In this document: piece by piece, positions 21,126 through 31,210 of the stretch
How the letters are laid out: each line of letters begins with the position of its first letter
How positions within the stretch are numbered: position 1 is the first letter of the stretch
Source of the DNA: Symsagittifera roscoffensis
Taxonomy: Eukaryota > Xenacoelomorpha > Acoela > Convolutidae
DNA: 64,000 nt
Direction of reading: 5' to 3'
Assembly: GCF_963678635.1 (NCBI RefSeq)
Contig: NC_087071.1
Coordinates: 45,557,095 to 45,621,094, forward strand
Translations under genes and position numbers: made by a program
Notes under the pieces: generated by a model
Databases searched by the model: none
The model's input: the letters and a program-made list of their open reading frames with translations, nothing else
What the model was told of the DNA's origin: nothing

Positions 21126-22516
21126 CTCAGCAAGAAGACTGAGTTCTATGAAAGATTGGAACAGAAGCAAGCCAATCAGGCAGAAATAAAGAAAGGAATC
21201 TCGTTTCTGGACAAAGAAACTTATGAAGCGCTTCCCTTAGCGAGATGGTTGGACAAGTCTGGACATCCAATTCCAGGACATCCTGAGTTACCTGTAGAGA
21301 AAGCAGGCGAGATAAAGATCCTATCCAAGAAAGACCCGGTGCCCTTGGATCTGTTGCTGCGCTCAAATCTAGTCCAGCAGGAACTCTTTCACATGAACAT
21401 AAACAGCCTCTCGTTATTGGATAAAACGGTGCAGGTCACACCGTAAGTGATGCAGATGCTGGTTGGATTGTTAGTGAGAGAAGTGACCAGAGATGACCCC
21501 GAGTGGGCAGCAGCCATGGCATCCTTGACAGTCAGTGAGAAGGTGAACATCATGCCGTCAATACGACAACGCAAAGACAACGAGAGGGATTGTAGGTCAA
21601 TAGTTCAGCAACTAGTATCCTCAATACCCCACGAGGTTTTAACAAGTACTTCATACGGTCGGAAAGAACAGGGGAACGATACGCAAAAGAAAACCGTTAC
21701 TTTTAAGGACCAGGACAGAGAAAGTGAGAAGGTTGAACGAAAACTGGCGCAAGATTGTTTGTCCGGGGGACGAACGGTGAGATCAGCCGGCGATTTCAAG
21801 ATCAACACCCGAGACCAGGAAGTCTGTCCGGGGAGTATGAGATAGATGAAAAAGTTCCTGACGAGAAACAGGACCTGGGGAACAAAGTTTTGTCCGGGGA
21901 GTTCAGATGGATGCAAAGAAGGCACATACTTGATCTGGAGGAGGGTGCAGACTCCATCACAGACTCTTCAACAGATGACAATTCCCGAAACGCAGGAACT
22001 GACACCTACTCAAACAGGAACTCGAGCTCGGGATCAGAACTGTCAGAACTAGCAATCCACACTACTAGAGGAATCTCGTGCAAGGGATCTGGATAGAGAG
22101 GTATACCAGGACCCTGACAGTGATCGCTACCTCATATCAAGCGAAAGAATCTTTGACAACGCAGCGGATGATTTGAAAACAATAGTGGTATCGAAACGTT
22201 CGATAGTCTGTTGCCACAAAAAGAAGTAGTCAGGACTGATCTTTAGCCGTTCAAATAAGAAACACAGCCGTTGTCGAAGAATTGGTGCGTTAGGATAGGA
22301 GAAGACGCGCACCAGCCCAATGAGCTTCACAGTCAAGTCAGATGAGAGTCATGAAGACATACTTGAAGGCGAGATACAGACTTTCGGACCTACTAAGGGC
22401 GCAGAGAAATGACCGCATGACAAGCAACCTGAAAAGGTGGATAGAAAATGGTGCACTAGACAAAGGTGACCTGGAAGAAGACAGTTACCGCATTCTGAGA
22501 CAGTACTTCATGTAGA
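21126..22516 (+). pseudogene. Linker between RNase H and integrase, degraded
   Basis: A long hydrophilic connector that is open in large pieces (21,012-21,446, 21,447-21,845, 21,846-22,052 and others) with several frame changes. It includes DREVYQDPDSDRYLISSERI near 22,090-22,150. No enzymatic motif seen. Unusually long compared with the tether of most Gypsy Pol proteins. Confidence 0.5.
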
Positions 22517-22540
22517 AAGAGGGGGAACAAGGACGGAATT

Positions 22541-23685
22541 GTGGTTTGCAAGAGAAGAAAAGAAGACAAAGTCCTATACAAGTATAACGCGATAGTGTTG
22601 CCGCAACTCTATCAGACAGAACTCTTATTCAGGTCGCAGGATCAGATGGGCCATCAAGGGATCGACAAAGTGTATCAGAGGATCTTGAAGCGCTTTGAGT
22701 GTCCTGTAATGAAAAAGCCATGTGAGTAGTGGGTAACAGCGTGTCTGTCATGCCAACAGGTCAAGGATCCAAGGAAATTCCTTTACAATCGATCGAGTCG
22801 TCTGAATTCAACGAGGTGGTGCAGATAGATCACCAAAAGATATGCATGACAGACAGTGGTTCTAATCAAGTCTTGGTCATGATAGATCACTTCACGAAGT
22901 ATGCAGAGGCCGTGCCCTGCATAACTGCCTCAGCAGAAGAGACATGCGACCACCTGATCAAAACGTGGATAGCGAGACATGGTTTTCCGATGACGTTTCA
23001 ATCGGATAATGGAACAGCTTTCATAGGAGAGCTCACGAAAGAGCTTATGAGACGCTCACAGGTTGCTCAAGCTCACTCCACGACACACCATCCCCAGACA
23101 AATGGCTTAGTGGAAAGGGAGAATCGAACATTAGTGTCGATGCTGAGGGTGTATTGTTCCAGGTACATGATCGATTGGGATAGATACCTTCCACATGTGA
23201 TGAGAGCCTATAATAGCACGCAACACTCCACCACCGGAGTTAGTCCACACATGATGCCTACCGGACACGAGACGTCTTTACCCTTGACCTTTTTCTACCT
23301 AGAGTATGAGGGAAAGAAAACGTCTCCACAGGTCTACGTGAGGGATGTGATTAGACGTCAGCAAGAGTTGAACGACTTGTGTAGGCGAAATACTCAGCAA
23401 GCACAGGCAAGGCAGAGGAAAAGATTCAACAAAAAAGCAACTGGTGCAAAAATTTACTCGGTAGGAGACTACGTATGGGTATTTCAGAACGTTATACCGC
23501 CGAAAGGAACAAAAAAGCTCCTAAAAAAGTGGAGGGGACCCTCCATGTTTACCGAAGTGCATCAGGAGGGACGCTTTTATAGACTGAGTACTGGCAGAGC
23601 CGCCCACTACGAGAACATTAAGCCACCCAATCCATCGACAGAAGACTGGTGTATACCTGCAGAAATGGAAGAAGGGAGTATCTAA
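22541..23685 (+). pseudogene. pol: Integrase of giant Gypsy element
   Basis: The N-terminal zinc-binding part (22,541-22,780) shows GHQGIDKVYQRIL and ACLSCQQV; the first His of the HHCC pair reads Gln (SQDQMGH), and TAG lies at 22,727. After a one-base frame change, the core runs open to 23,685 with the full DDE set: Asp at 22,828 (QIDHQ), Asp at 23,005 (QSDNGTAF) and Glu at 23,113 (GLVERENR), with exact D-35-E spacing. The C-terminal part carries SVGDYVWVFQNV and the GPY/F-like KKWRGP at about 23,530. It inserts element DNA into the host genome. The core looks intact; the zinc domain does not. Confidence 0.9.
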
Positions 23686-24255
23686 TGATGGACCCTGCTT
23701 GTGAGGTCAACGAGAAGGGCACCAGGGAGAAGAATGATGGAAACGAGTTTGAAGAGGAAATACAAGTACACCACTGGACCTGGATCCAAATGAGGTGAAC
23801 GAAGCAGACGATGAAACCTTACCCTACGCAGAGGAAGACTGGCAGGATCCCGAACAAATGGAGGTCCCCAAGAATTTGGAACCAGATCTTCCGTTCACGA
23901 TACAGACTCGACAGAACGACGGGACAAGACGCAAAAAGAAATATAACCCTTACGGCGATGACTTTGTAGTAATCAGGATAGATTTGAAAAAGATATTTGA
24001 AGAAGTGGTGGGTCTAGAAGAAAAACAGTGTCACAAGACATCGACATAGTAGATGACCACGACCAGGAATGTATCAAGGACCGGTCGAAACCCGAAGTAG
24101 AATTCGACGACGAGCAACAGGAGTCCCACGAACAAGATCTCAGAAATCTGCGTGTCTTGGAGTGGCTGAACGAAATGACATCAGACCCCAAAGAGACCAG
24201 TGTCATAATTCAAGATGTAGATCGTGAAAGCATGAAATACAGGAAAACCGATTGA
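23686..24255 (+). pseudogene. Acidic C-terminal tail of Pol
   Basis: Open pieces 23,795-24,049 and 24,028-24,255 in two frames, rich in Asp and Glu (VNEADDETLPYAEEDWQDPE), with a basic RRKKKYNPYGDDFVV segment and a helical NLRVLEWLNEM. It follows the integrase without a new start codon of its own, so it is probably the tail of the same polyprotein, broken by a frameshift near 23,690. Confidence 0.6.
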
Positions 24256-24353
24256 GATGATCCTTCCTGGGCTGCCCAGGAAGGGCAACTACTCATTCCG
24301 GCTTCCAACCCCGACTTGATATCCGGTATGCGATCGACGGGGAGGTCGACGGA

Positions 24354-24381
24354 TATTTTTGTCCGAGGAGTGGGCGTAGGA
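24354..24381 (+). other. Polypurine-tract-like end of the internal region
   Basis: TTTTGTCCGAGGAGTGGGCG followed by TAGGA. The same TTTTGTCCGGGAGG with a long G run ends a relic of the element at 30,091-30,117. A purine tract directly before the 3' LTR primes second-strand synthesis in Gypsy elements. The role is inferred from position. Confidence 0.5.
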
Positions 24382-25360
24382 CTTACCCACACTGAAAATT
24401 TAATAATAAAAAAAATTAAGAGTAGCAAGAGAAACAAGAGACTTAGAAGCAGAAACAGGCGAAGAACCAAAGAAATCTGACATAGGGAGGGTAGTTGAGT
24501 CTTCTTTTAAGATACCAAATGAATATTCTAGTAGCATAAAATTAACAGATAGAGATTTCATACTCACAAATAGATTATGTGCGATAGCAATCACAGCAGA
24601 CATGAGTTTTAGGACAGCGTAAGGGGGAGATTTTAAGAGAGAATATAAAAACATAAAATTCTTTCGGAAGCAAAGATCAGGAGTAGGGGGCGTAGCAGAC
24701 TTGCCTCCGGCGGCGTCACAGATACCGAGAAAATATCTATGCTTCTTGGTGACAAGGGCGACGGAGAAGCGGCACGTGGACCCGGAAAACCTAGTCTTGT
24801 CCTTGACGAGGTTGAGAGACTTCCTTGTGGAAATGGACGTGAAGGAGCTCTTGCTTCCAGTGTACAATCCGAACAGAGGACGACTGCATGCTCGGGAGTT
24901 GTACGCGCTTATTCACGTAATCCTTTCGGATACTAATATACAAGTATACTTACATAAGAAACATTACTTCAGTATAGGCTGAGTTAAGGTGACATGCAAG
25001 AGGGTGTCGGACTAAAATATGTAATATGCGATATGTGTGTTATGTTATCTTATTTGTTATGTTATTAGGATCTTGGGTAAGGAGTTAGTGACCATGAACA
25101 ACTGAAGGAAGATCTTAGGAATAGATCCAAAATTTGGACTGTCCAATCTTAGGTCGATTTTCAAATTTTTAGAGACCGATTAATTTTAATAAATTTTAGG
25201 TTCGAAATTTTTTTATCTGACTGTTTCAAATAATTTTAACGAGAAGTTAAGTGAAATTGACAAGTGTGATGTTCATGACCTCTTTTCCAGATCCTGATTG
25301 ATCATTTAATTACTCACTTGAGTCAAATCACTAAATCAAATCGAATCGAACCTGAAAAGA
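24382..25360 (+). repeat. Terminal (LTR-like) region and leader, copy 2
   Basis: From 24,717 on it matches copy 1 (205-848). The first 335 bp have no partner in copy 1 because of the deletion there. TTTTCCAG at 25,283-25,290 looks like a 3' splice acceptor (copy 1 has TTTTCTAG), and TTTAATTACTCACTTGAG follows at 25,305. Confidence 0.6.
24701..24982 (+). CDS. Small open frame in terminal region, copy 2 (93 codons), unrecognised
   Basis: The partner of 234-470, with 15 more residues at its N-terminus. An antisense open frame of 155 codons (24,400-24,867) covers part of it, so openness alone is weak evidence. Confidence 0.25.
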   Translation: MPPAASQIPRKYLCFLVTRATEKRHVDPENLVLSLTRLRDFLVEMDVKELLLPVYNPNRGRLHARELYALIHVILSDTNIQVYLHKKHYFSIG

Positions 25361-27267
25361 GACTGGATAATTTCAACTTGGATGAATTGAAGGACCTGGC
25401 AGAGGTTTATGTAGGACCGATGGTAGAGGCGATCTATCGTCGGCTATTGGATCGAGACTTCGCTCTGGAGGACCCAGAGGTAGTCATGTTGCTGACCGCC
25501 CTGATAAACATCTTGGGGCATGACAACCGTGGGAACCGCCCCACGGAAGTCTTTTTGATTGCAGCATACGGAGAAAGGGGAGTTCTAGACCACTCGAACA
25601 TGAGAGTGATCAGGTGGAGAAACGGGGCTCTCTCAGGGAGTGACTTGGCGAACAAGCCTGGATTGGGAAGGTGAGATGCCTTTGCCCTCTAAGCCCAAGC
25701 CTGGGCTGAGGAGAGGGCATCAAGAGATGAAAATCGAGGCTGCCTCGTCTATTTCACCACTGAGAACAGTTGTGCCAACAAAGAGGGCGAAAGTAGAACT
25801 AGGGGTTCAAACGAACCGAACCATGCAACATCTAGATGGTAAGAAAGACGAGCTGGAAAGGACCAGAAAGGAGCTAGATGAGATGACTAAGACCATGCTC
25901 AGTACGGAGGAAGATAGAGACATGTGGAAGAGATTGTTTGAAGACTGCAACAAAAAGCAGGGTGAAGAAATAGAACGCTTGAGGCGGGACTACAAAAAGC
26001 GATCGGAGCGGTTGGCGTTGACAACAGCCGTGGAGAATGTGATACCTGCAAGGAGTGTTCCTCGTGGGCAGTCCCCGATGGAGCTCTTGACGCCTCGAGA
26101 AATGAGTCAGACAACGTAAACGCGACTCCCGAAAACAACAGGTCTAGTGACAATCCCGGACCCGAGTGATACCTTGGGTGACCCATTCGTGGACCAAACG
26201 GTGAGGAAGCTGATAGAAACAGCTGGACGACTAGTCGCCAACAAGAATAGGCCAGGTCCCGGGGTGACTGCACCCTATGGAACGATCGACGATACGGGCA
26301 GAGTGCGGCTCTCCCAAGACGTGATGACCAAACAGGGAGTCAACGATGAAACGCTACCAATGGGGCGCTCTAAGGTCCCAGAAAGGAGGATACGAAAGAT
26401 GCCAGCGAAGAAAGGGTCCCGGGTGATAGACGTAAAGAAGAACAATCAGTTTAAGTATAACTTCACAGGAGTTCCGGATGCGGATCCGAGAGCTTGCTTC
26501 AACCGAGCGACCTGGAGCCCGGCAGTAAACCTGCAGCAACCACCGCTGGGGACATCACATCTGATACTGGGAAACAGCTTAGTCAGAAAAATCTCAAACT
26601 CAGGACCTCCTGGATCACCACGGTGATGGCTTTCGGAGGCGCCACGAAAGCCCAGTTATTTCGGATGGTGGAGTTGATGAACCCAGGGAGAATCCCGAAT
26701 GTGATGGTCCTGGTTGCGCCAAATAACATCTCGAGAAGCTCAGATGAGGAAGAAGCACTATGGGAATCAAAGATGGTGTGCTTGTTTACTACCCTCTGGC
26801 AGAAGTTCAACTGCGCGGTAGTGACCTTTTGCACTGTGCCAATGAACGCGAGGACGTTGACTGCAGCAGGGAGAAGACACAACGAAGGAGTAAGCAGGTG
26901 GAATAACATCCTAAGGAATCTCGCAAGTCGGAATGCCGGAAGGGTGATCCTCATGGACATCGAACATGAGTTGAGGGCTATGGGTCAGGCCAGGCTGACT
27001 ACGGACGGCAACGAACTTCATAGTACAAAAGTACAGGCTTGGTTGAACAGAATCTTCCAAGAGCGATTGGATGAATTGGAAGTAGAACTTTTTGACACGG
27101 GAGTGCTGAAGGAGGAGGGAGCATCAAACGAACCGGTGATTACCACCTTTGTGCCTCCTAATCTGGAAACACGCTCGAGGACGGTCCCAGCTCAAAGAAC
27201 CAGTTCAAAGAACGGACGTTCAAGATCAAATGGGAGAAGCGCCCATGAGGAGTACCATAAGTCCTAG
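25361..27267 (+). pseudogene. Gene A, copy 2: coiled-coil plus SGNH-like protein, motif residues lost
   Basis: Homologous to 849-2,968 but without the 288 bp insertion and with the full SGNH middle (FNCAVVTFCTVPMN, RWNNILRNLASRNAGRVILM) that copy 1 has lost. The equivalent of the start codon is CTG. Frame changes at about 25,660 and 26,590, and TAA at 26,117. All three hydrolase motifs are altered: GNSL for GDSL (26,570-26,581), APNN for GTNN (about 26,724), and DGNELH for DGIHF (about 27,004). The protein would not be an active SGNH enzyme even if the frame were whole. It ends TAG at 27,265, inside the start of gene B. Confidence 0.7.
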
Positions 27268-28758
27268 GAGAAGATTAGGGCCTGTCAACCCGACGGAGGA
27301 AACAATCAGCACCTCCAGATCGGACACGAGATCGGAGACAACAAGTACCAGTCGAGAGGACAGATGCCCTGATAGAGGCTCTTTGATGTGGTCGAGGCAC
27401 ATACCTTCTCCCTGGCACATATACAAGGATGACCTGATGAAATTGTACCTTCAGATGGTGAGCTTCGCAGCGGATGCCAGGAGGATGCTGAATGGAGCGA
27501 GGTTATCGGTCAGTGGACTGTACTCGATAACAGGCGTAGACTGGTTAATAGCTGCTGGCATAAACTTCAGCTCCACGACGGCCTTGAGGTTTGCTGATCT
27601 AGAGGGACTGCCCTCTAACAACACAATGGGCCCAGTGAACGCAAAACTATTGCAAGACGTGAGATTGATTGACGATGAAGGAAATTGGGAAGAGAGACCT
27701 GGGAGATTCTTGACGACGAGGGCACCGTTTGGACAGCATGTCAAGATGTTCAGACAGGTGAAAGCACCCCCAAGCCATGTGAAAGAAGGGGCGTATTCGA
27801 AGCAAGTGAATCACAAAGGTGATGCCCAAAGATACGACGGGATAAAAGCGACAAAGAAAGATGAGACTATTTTTGCCGTGTACGACAAGGCAGAAATGAG
27901 GAAGGCAATGATTATGATAGTAGCGAATTCAGTGCTCTTACACACTTCCAAGTCTCTGTTTTGGCCGGATGTTATAATGTTGGCAGCGGTCGATCTGGAT
28001 CTAATGCAATCCGTGTCAATGGCTATCGGGGTACAAAGACAGATGGAGATGAACCCAATCACAATCATGTTTGCTGGCATCAGTGATCATCTACACAGTA
28101 GAGGTTTCATGAGCAGACTCAGAGAGCCTACGACGGCAGAAAGCGCTGTATGGCCAGCATTAAAAGACATCCTCGAGTCAATGGGTGAAGTGGTGGATAC
28201 TCTGAAGGAGGGTTCCTTCATGAAGATTACACCGAGAGCAGTGTTCACGCTGTCTCCGGGGTATGCACGTCTCCCGGATGGACTGAAGCTCGTGTATGCG
28301 ATTGTGGCTTTGCTCTCGGAAGGGAAATCTGATGTAATCATATCGGCCCCAAATCGCGAGATAGAGATGGAGAATCTGAGACCACTCAGGGCTGAACTAC
28401 CAGCAGTGTCGTCGGATATCTCGGACGCAATGAGAGGATTAAAGGAACATGCGCTACACATGCTAGTGTTGGACGAGGTGCTGGGGTTGGAACTGTCCAA
28501 CTTCAGTCGACAGCTCAAGATGGAACCGGGATTAGGCGATGCCCATCGAGTGATCGTAGCGATGTCGAATGACTTCTGGTTCCGAGGAATGGACGTAACA
28601 GGAGAAAGAGAGAGAAGAAAAAATTCCCAGGAAACTAGAGCTCACTTGGAAGCGTTGGTTTTGAGAACCAAACCAGAGGCTAACCAGTAGCTTAGCTACA
28701 TCTAACTCCTCGAGTAGCGGGATTGGGTGCGGATGCTTTTGAGCAAGGCCCAGTAATG
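27230..28758 (+). pseudogene. Gene B, copy 2: truncated
   Basis: ATG 27,230 opens MGEAPMRSTISPRRRLG. The frame is open to TAG at 28,688-28,690 with the same landmarks as copy 1 (GVDWLIAAGINFSS, VFAGINDHLHSR-like centre, LVLDEVLGLELSNFSRQLK). Similarity to copy 1 stops at about 28,758, two thirds of the way through the gene, where unrelated antisense Gypsy sequence begins. Genes C-E and gag-pol of this unit are absent. The first 520 bp share the near-identical tract with copy 1. Confidence 0.75.
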
Positions 28759-29045
28759 AAGCTAACTTATATGGTGTATTTTGCTAGTCTATTTTCATTA
28801 CTGCCAACCTACGTTAAATTGTCTGAATCATTCTTTCCACAAACCCTATAGCCCTGTGATCATCTACTAGTGCGAATAGAAGTTATATATTTTTTCTCCG
28901 ACAAAAACTTTGGAGTTTTTGAGCTCTGAATGTTTGCGCTTGGTCGCATCTTAATCTTCTTGGTACCCCGTTATTAGAAATGTATCTTTGCATGAACTTG
29001 ATTGCAATATCTGCTGTTGTATTTGATACAACTTTTGCTGTCAGA
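28759..29045 (-). pseudogene. Antisense fragment of a G2-type Gypsy integrase
   Basis: Closely matches 36,070-36,345, part of the integrase core of element G2, in the same orientation (antisense to the plus strand): ATTACTGCCAA, CCTATAGCCCTGTGATCATC, TTTGATACAACTTTTGCTGT. It joins gene B on the left and a giant-element integrase relic on the right with no target duplication that I can see. Confidence 0.75.
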
Positions 29046-30120
29046 AAAAAGGAGAGAGCGCTGCCATTGACATTCTTCTACTCAGAGTTTGAGGAGAAAA
29101 GAAATTTCGCCGCAGGCGTACTTGACGGAACCATCATGCAACGGCAAGAGTTGATTTATTTGTGCAGAAGGAAAACTGCCAAAGCCCATGTGCGCCAATG
29201 GAAAAGAAAGTCCAGGAAGCAGAACTGTGCAAAATAGGACAATATGTCAAAAAATTTCAAATTATTATCTTAACGAAGAGAACCAAGAAGCTATTTAAAA
29301 AGTGGCTGGGGGACCTTTTCGATAACAGAAATACATCAGCAAAGTAGGTTCTACCACTTGAGTACTGGAGGGGCGACGCACTTTGAGAATATAAAATCAT
29401 ATGTCCCATCACTAGAAAATTGATGCATCCCGAGGTACATGGAGCGCATAGAAAACCTAGCAGTGGAGCCGGATTGCGGGGTAAACGCAGAAGAATCAGA
29501 GGTAAAAAGGTTGGTAACGAGACAGGGAGCTTGAGCTACTACAAGAGAATCCAAGTGAGTTTGGAAGATAATTCCTACTCAGAAGATCTTTTTATGGAAC
29601 CGAAAGAAGATGAAACACTGAAATCAATGGAACCCGACAACCACAACCCTCTGCAATGAAATTGGGAAGAGGGGGCGAAGGAAAAAAGCATCCCTTAAAT
29701 GGATGCGAGGAAGATTTCGTAATTAATACATTAAAACAAAAGAACCGAGTTCAGACATGGTCGGAATACGAGAAATTGTGAAAGATCATGAGTGGTTTTT
29801 CTCCAAATATGACGAGTCATACTGGCAAAAAGACCAAATAATCTCGGAGAAAAAATAGACCTACAACAAGGCGAGACAGAAAATAAGGAACAAAAGAAAC
29901 TAAGAATTCTAGCACGGGTGCACGATCTACAGACGAGTTAGAAATAAGGGTGGATCAAGAAAGGGTGGGACAATGGGGGTCGACCAAGCCTTCGCGCAGA
30001 AAGTCATTGGGGAGAAAAAACCCACCCTCAGATGGATTGCAGCAGTTTATCAACCTAGAGTCAGCACCATCGACGGGGACGTCAATAGATAATTTTGTCC
30101 GGGAGGGGGGGGGGGGTAGA
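29046..30120 (+). pseudogene. Third relic of giant element: integrase end, Pol tail and purine tract
   Basis: LPLTFFYSEFEEK, QRQELIYLCRR and TKKLFKKWLG at 29,060-29,320 align with integrase residues at 23,280-23,540. Further right the tail is too decayed to read, except ESAPSTGTSIDNFVREGGGG at about 30,057, which matches the last residues before the purine tract at 24,330-24,375. The tract itself has grown into a run of about 13 G (30,097-30,117). This is a more divergent family member than the two units to the left. Confidence 0.65.
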
Positions 30121-30910
30121 GTTTGCAGTTGAGTTACACAACTGAAGTGGTTCCGTCTCTCGGCACACACTTCTGTGCTATGGGCTTAGAGAGCAATATC
30201 GCACGACCAGGGACTCCAATTACCATCATGAGCGACAACGGCACTAACTTTGTTCGCGGTCAGAATGAGCTCTTAGCTTGCGTTGAGAGTTGGATCAAAC
30301 TTGCTCGCGCTGTTTTTCTCCAGAGAGCAAACAGTTCGAACTTCAGCCCACCCAGTGCGCCGCACCACAGCAGCTCCTCAAAGCGGTTAGTTAGAAATGT
30401 CAGTCATGTACTGTATGATATTCTAGGTAGCAAAAGGGTACTGAGGAAGTTCTATGAACCATGCTTTACCTTGTTGAGCCGTCATACAACGCAAGACTGA
30501 TAACAGTAGCTCTTTCCAACGCGCGTGTTTTAGAGGTTTTGACCCCAGCCATTTCATATTTGGTCAACCCGCATCGATTCCGTCGCTAGGTTTTGAAGTA
30601 AACTTCGACCATTAAAAGGGGTACGCTAGAACGCAATCATATGCTAAAGTAAGATGTACACGTAGGATTCATGAATACGTTTCTTCGCACAAAGGAGGTC
30701 AAAGTGGCACATCCAACCAGGTGTTGATTTGAAAGCTGGCGACTGGTTTTGGCTCAGAGAGCCAGATAATCTAAGTGGCCACTACCCACTCGCAAATTAC
30801 GTTAGACTGCACGAAGACAAAGACGGCTGCACGCGATCTGCCGAGAAAACTGACCCCTACGACCGTATAACTTGCTCCCGTTCTGCTTGTTTTGAGGGCG
30901 GAGGATGTTT
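30121..30910 (+). pseudogene. BEL/Pao integrase fragment
   Basis: In the BEL/Pao integrase pattern: the second catalytic Asp in TIMSDNGTNFV (about 30,218-30,250), the Pro-rich FSPPSAPHH before the Glu region, RLVRNVSHVLYDILGS, then in another frame FDPSHFIFGQP (about 30,537-30,570), and the C-terminal LKAGDWFWLREPDN...KDGCTRSAE with the final FEGGGC. The Glu of DDE falls in a spot where KRL replaces the usual ERL. Several frame changes. It starts abruptly inside the core at the edge of the G run. Confidence 0.7.
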
Positions 30911-31210
30911 CAGCAAAATTGGAAATATTAGTACGGCGTGCTATTTCTGCACAAAAAAATTCCCTCGCGCCTGTCATACGGGCTCAGATCTTCTCATACC
31001 CAGACCTTAATACATGTAAGCTCGAGGGGTTTTAGTCCCATTTAAACGTTTTTAACATTTTTTTTGTATTAACTTGGTTCAGTCTTGCTCAAGGATGACT
31101 TTCAAAAAAAGCAATTTCAAAGATCATTGGTTGTTCTGGCTACTTTGCGCAAATTTATTTCCTTAAAAAAAACCTTTAAGCTTTTAACAAAAATTGATGC
31201 AATGAATTTG
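30911..31210 (+). repeat. BEL/Pao 3' untranslated piece
   Basis: The inverted partner of 11,395-11,735. No LTR follows: similarity ends at about 31,210. Confidence 0.65.

Noticed and set aside
15551-21446. Stop-codon reassignment or repeat-induced point mutation as the cause of the many in-frame stops
   Set aside because: The stops are of all three kinds, the apparent changes include G to T, A to T and C to T, and catalytic residues are also lost. Ordinary decay fits better.
24400-24867. A 155-codon minus-strand frame as a confident gene
   Set aside because: Only one copy of its 5' half is available in the window and it overlaps the presumed LTR. Kept as a low-interest finding only.
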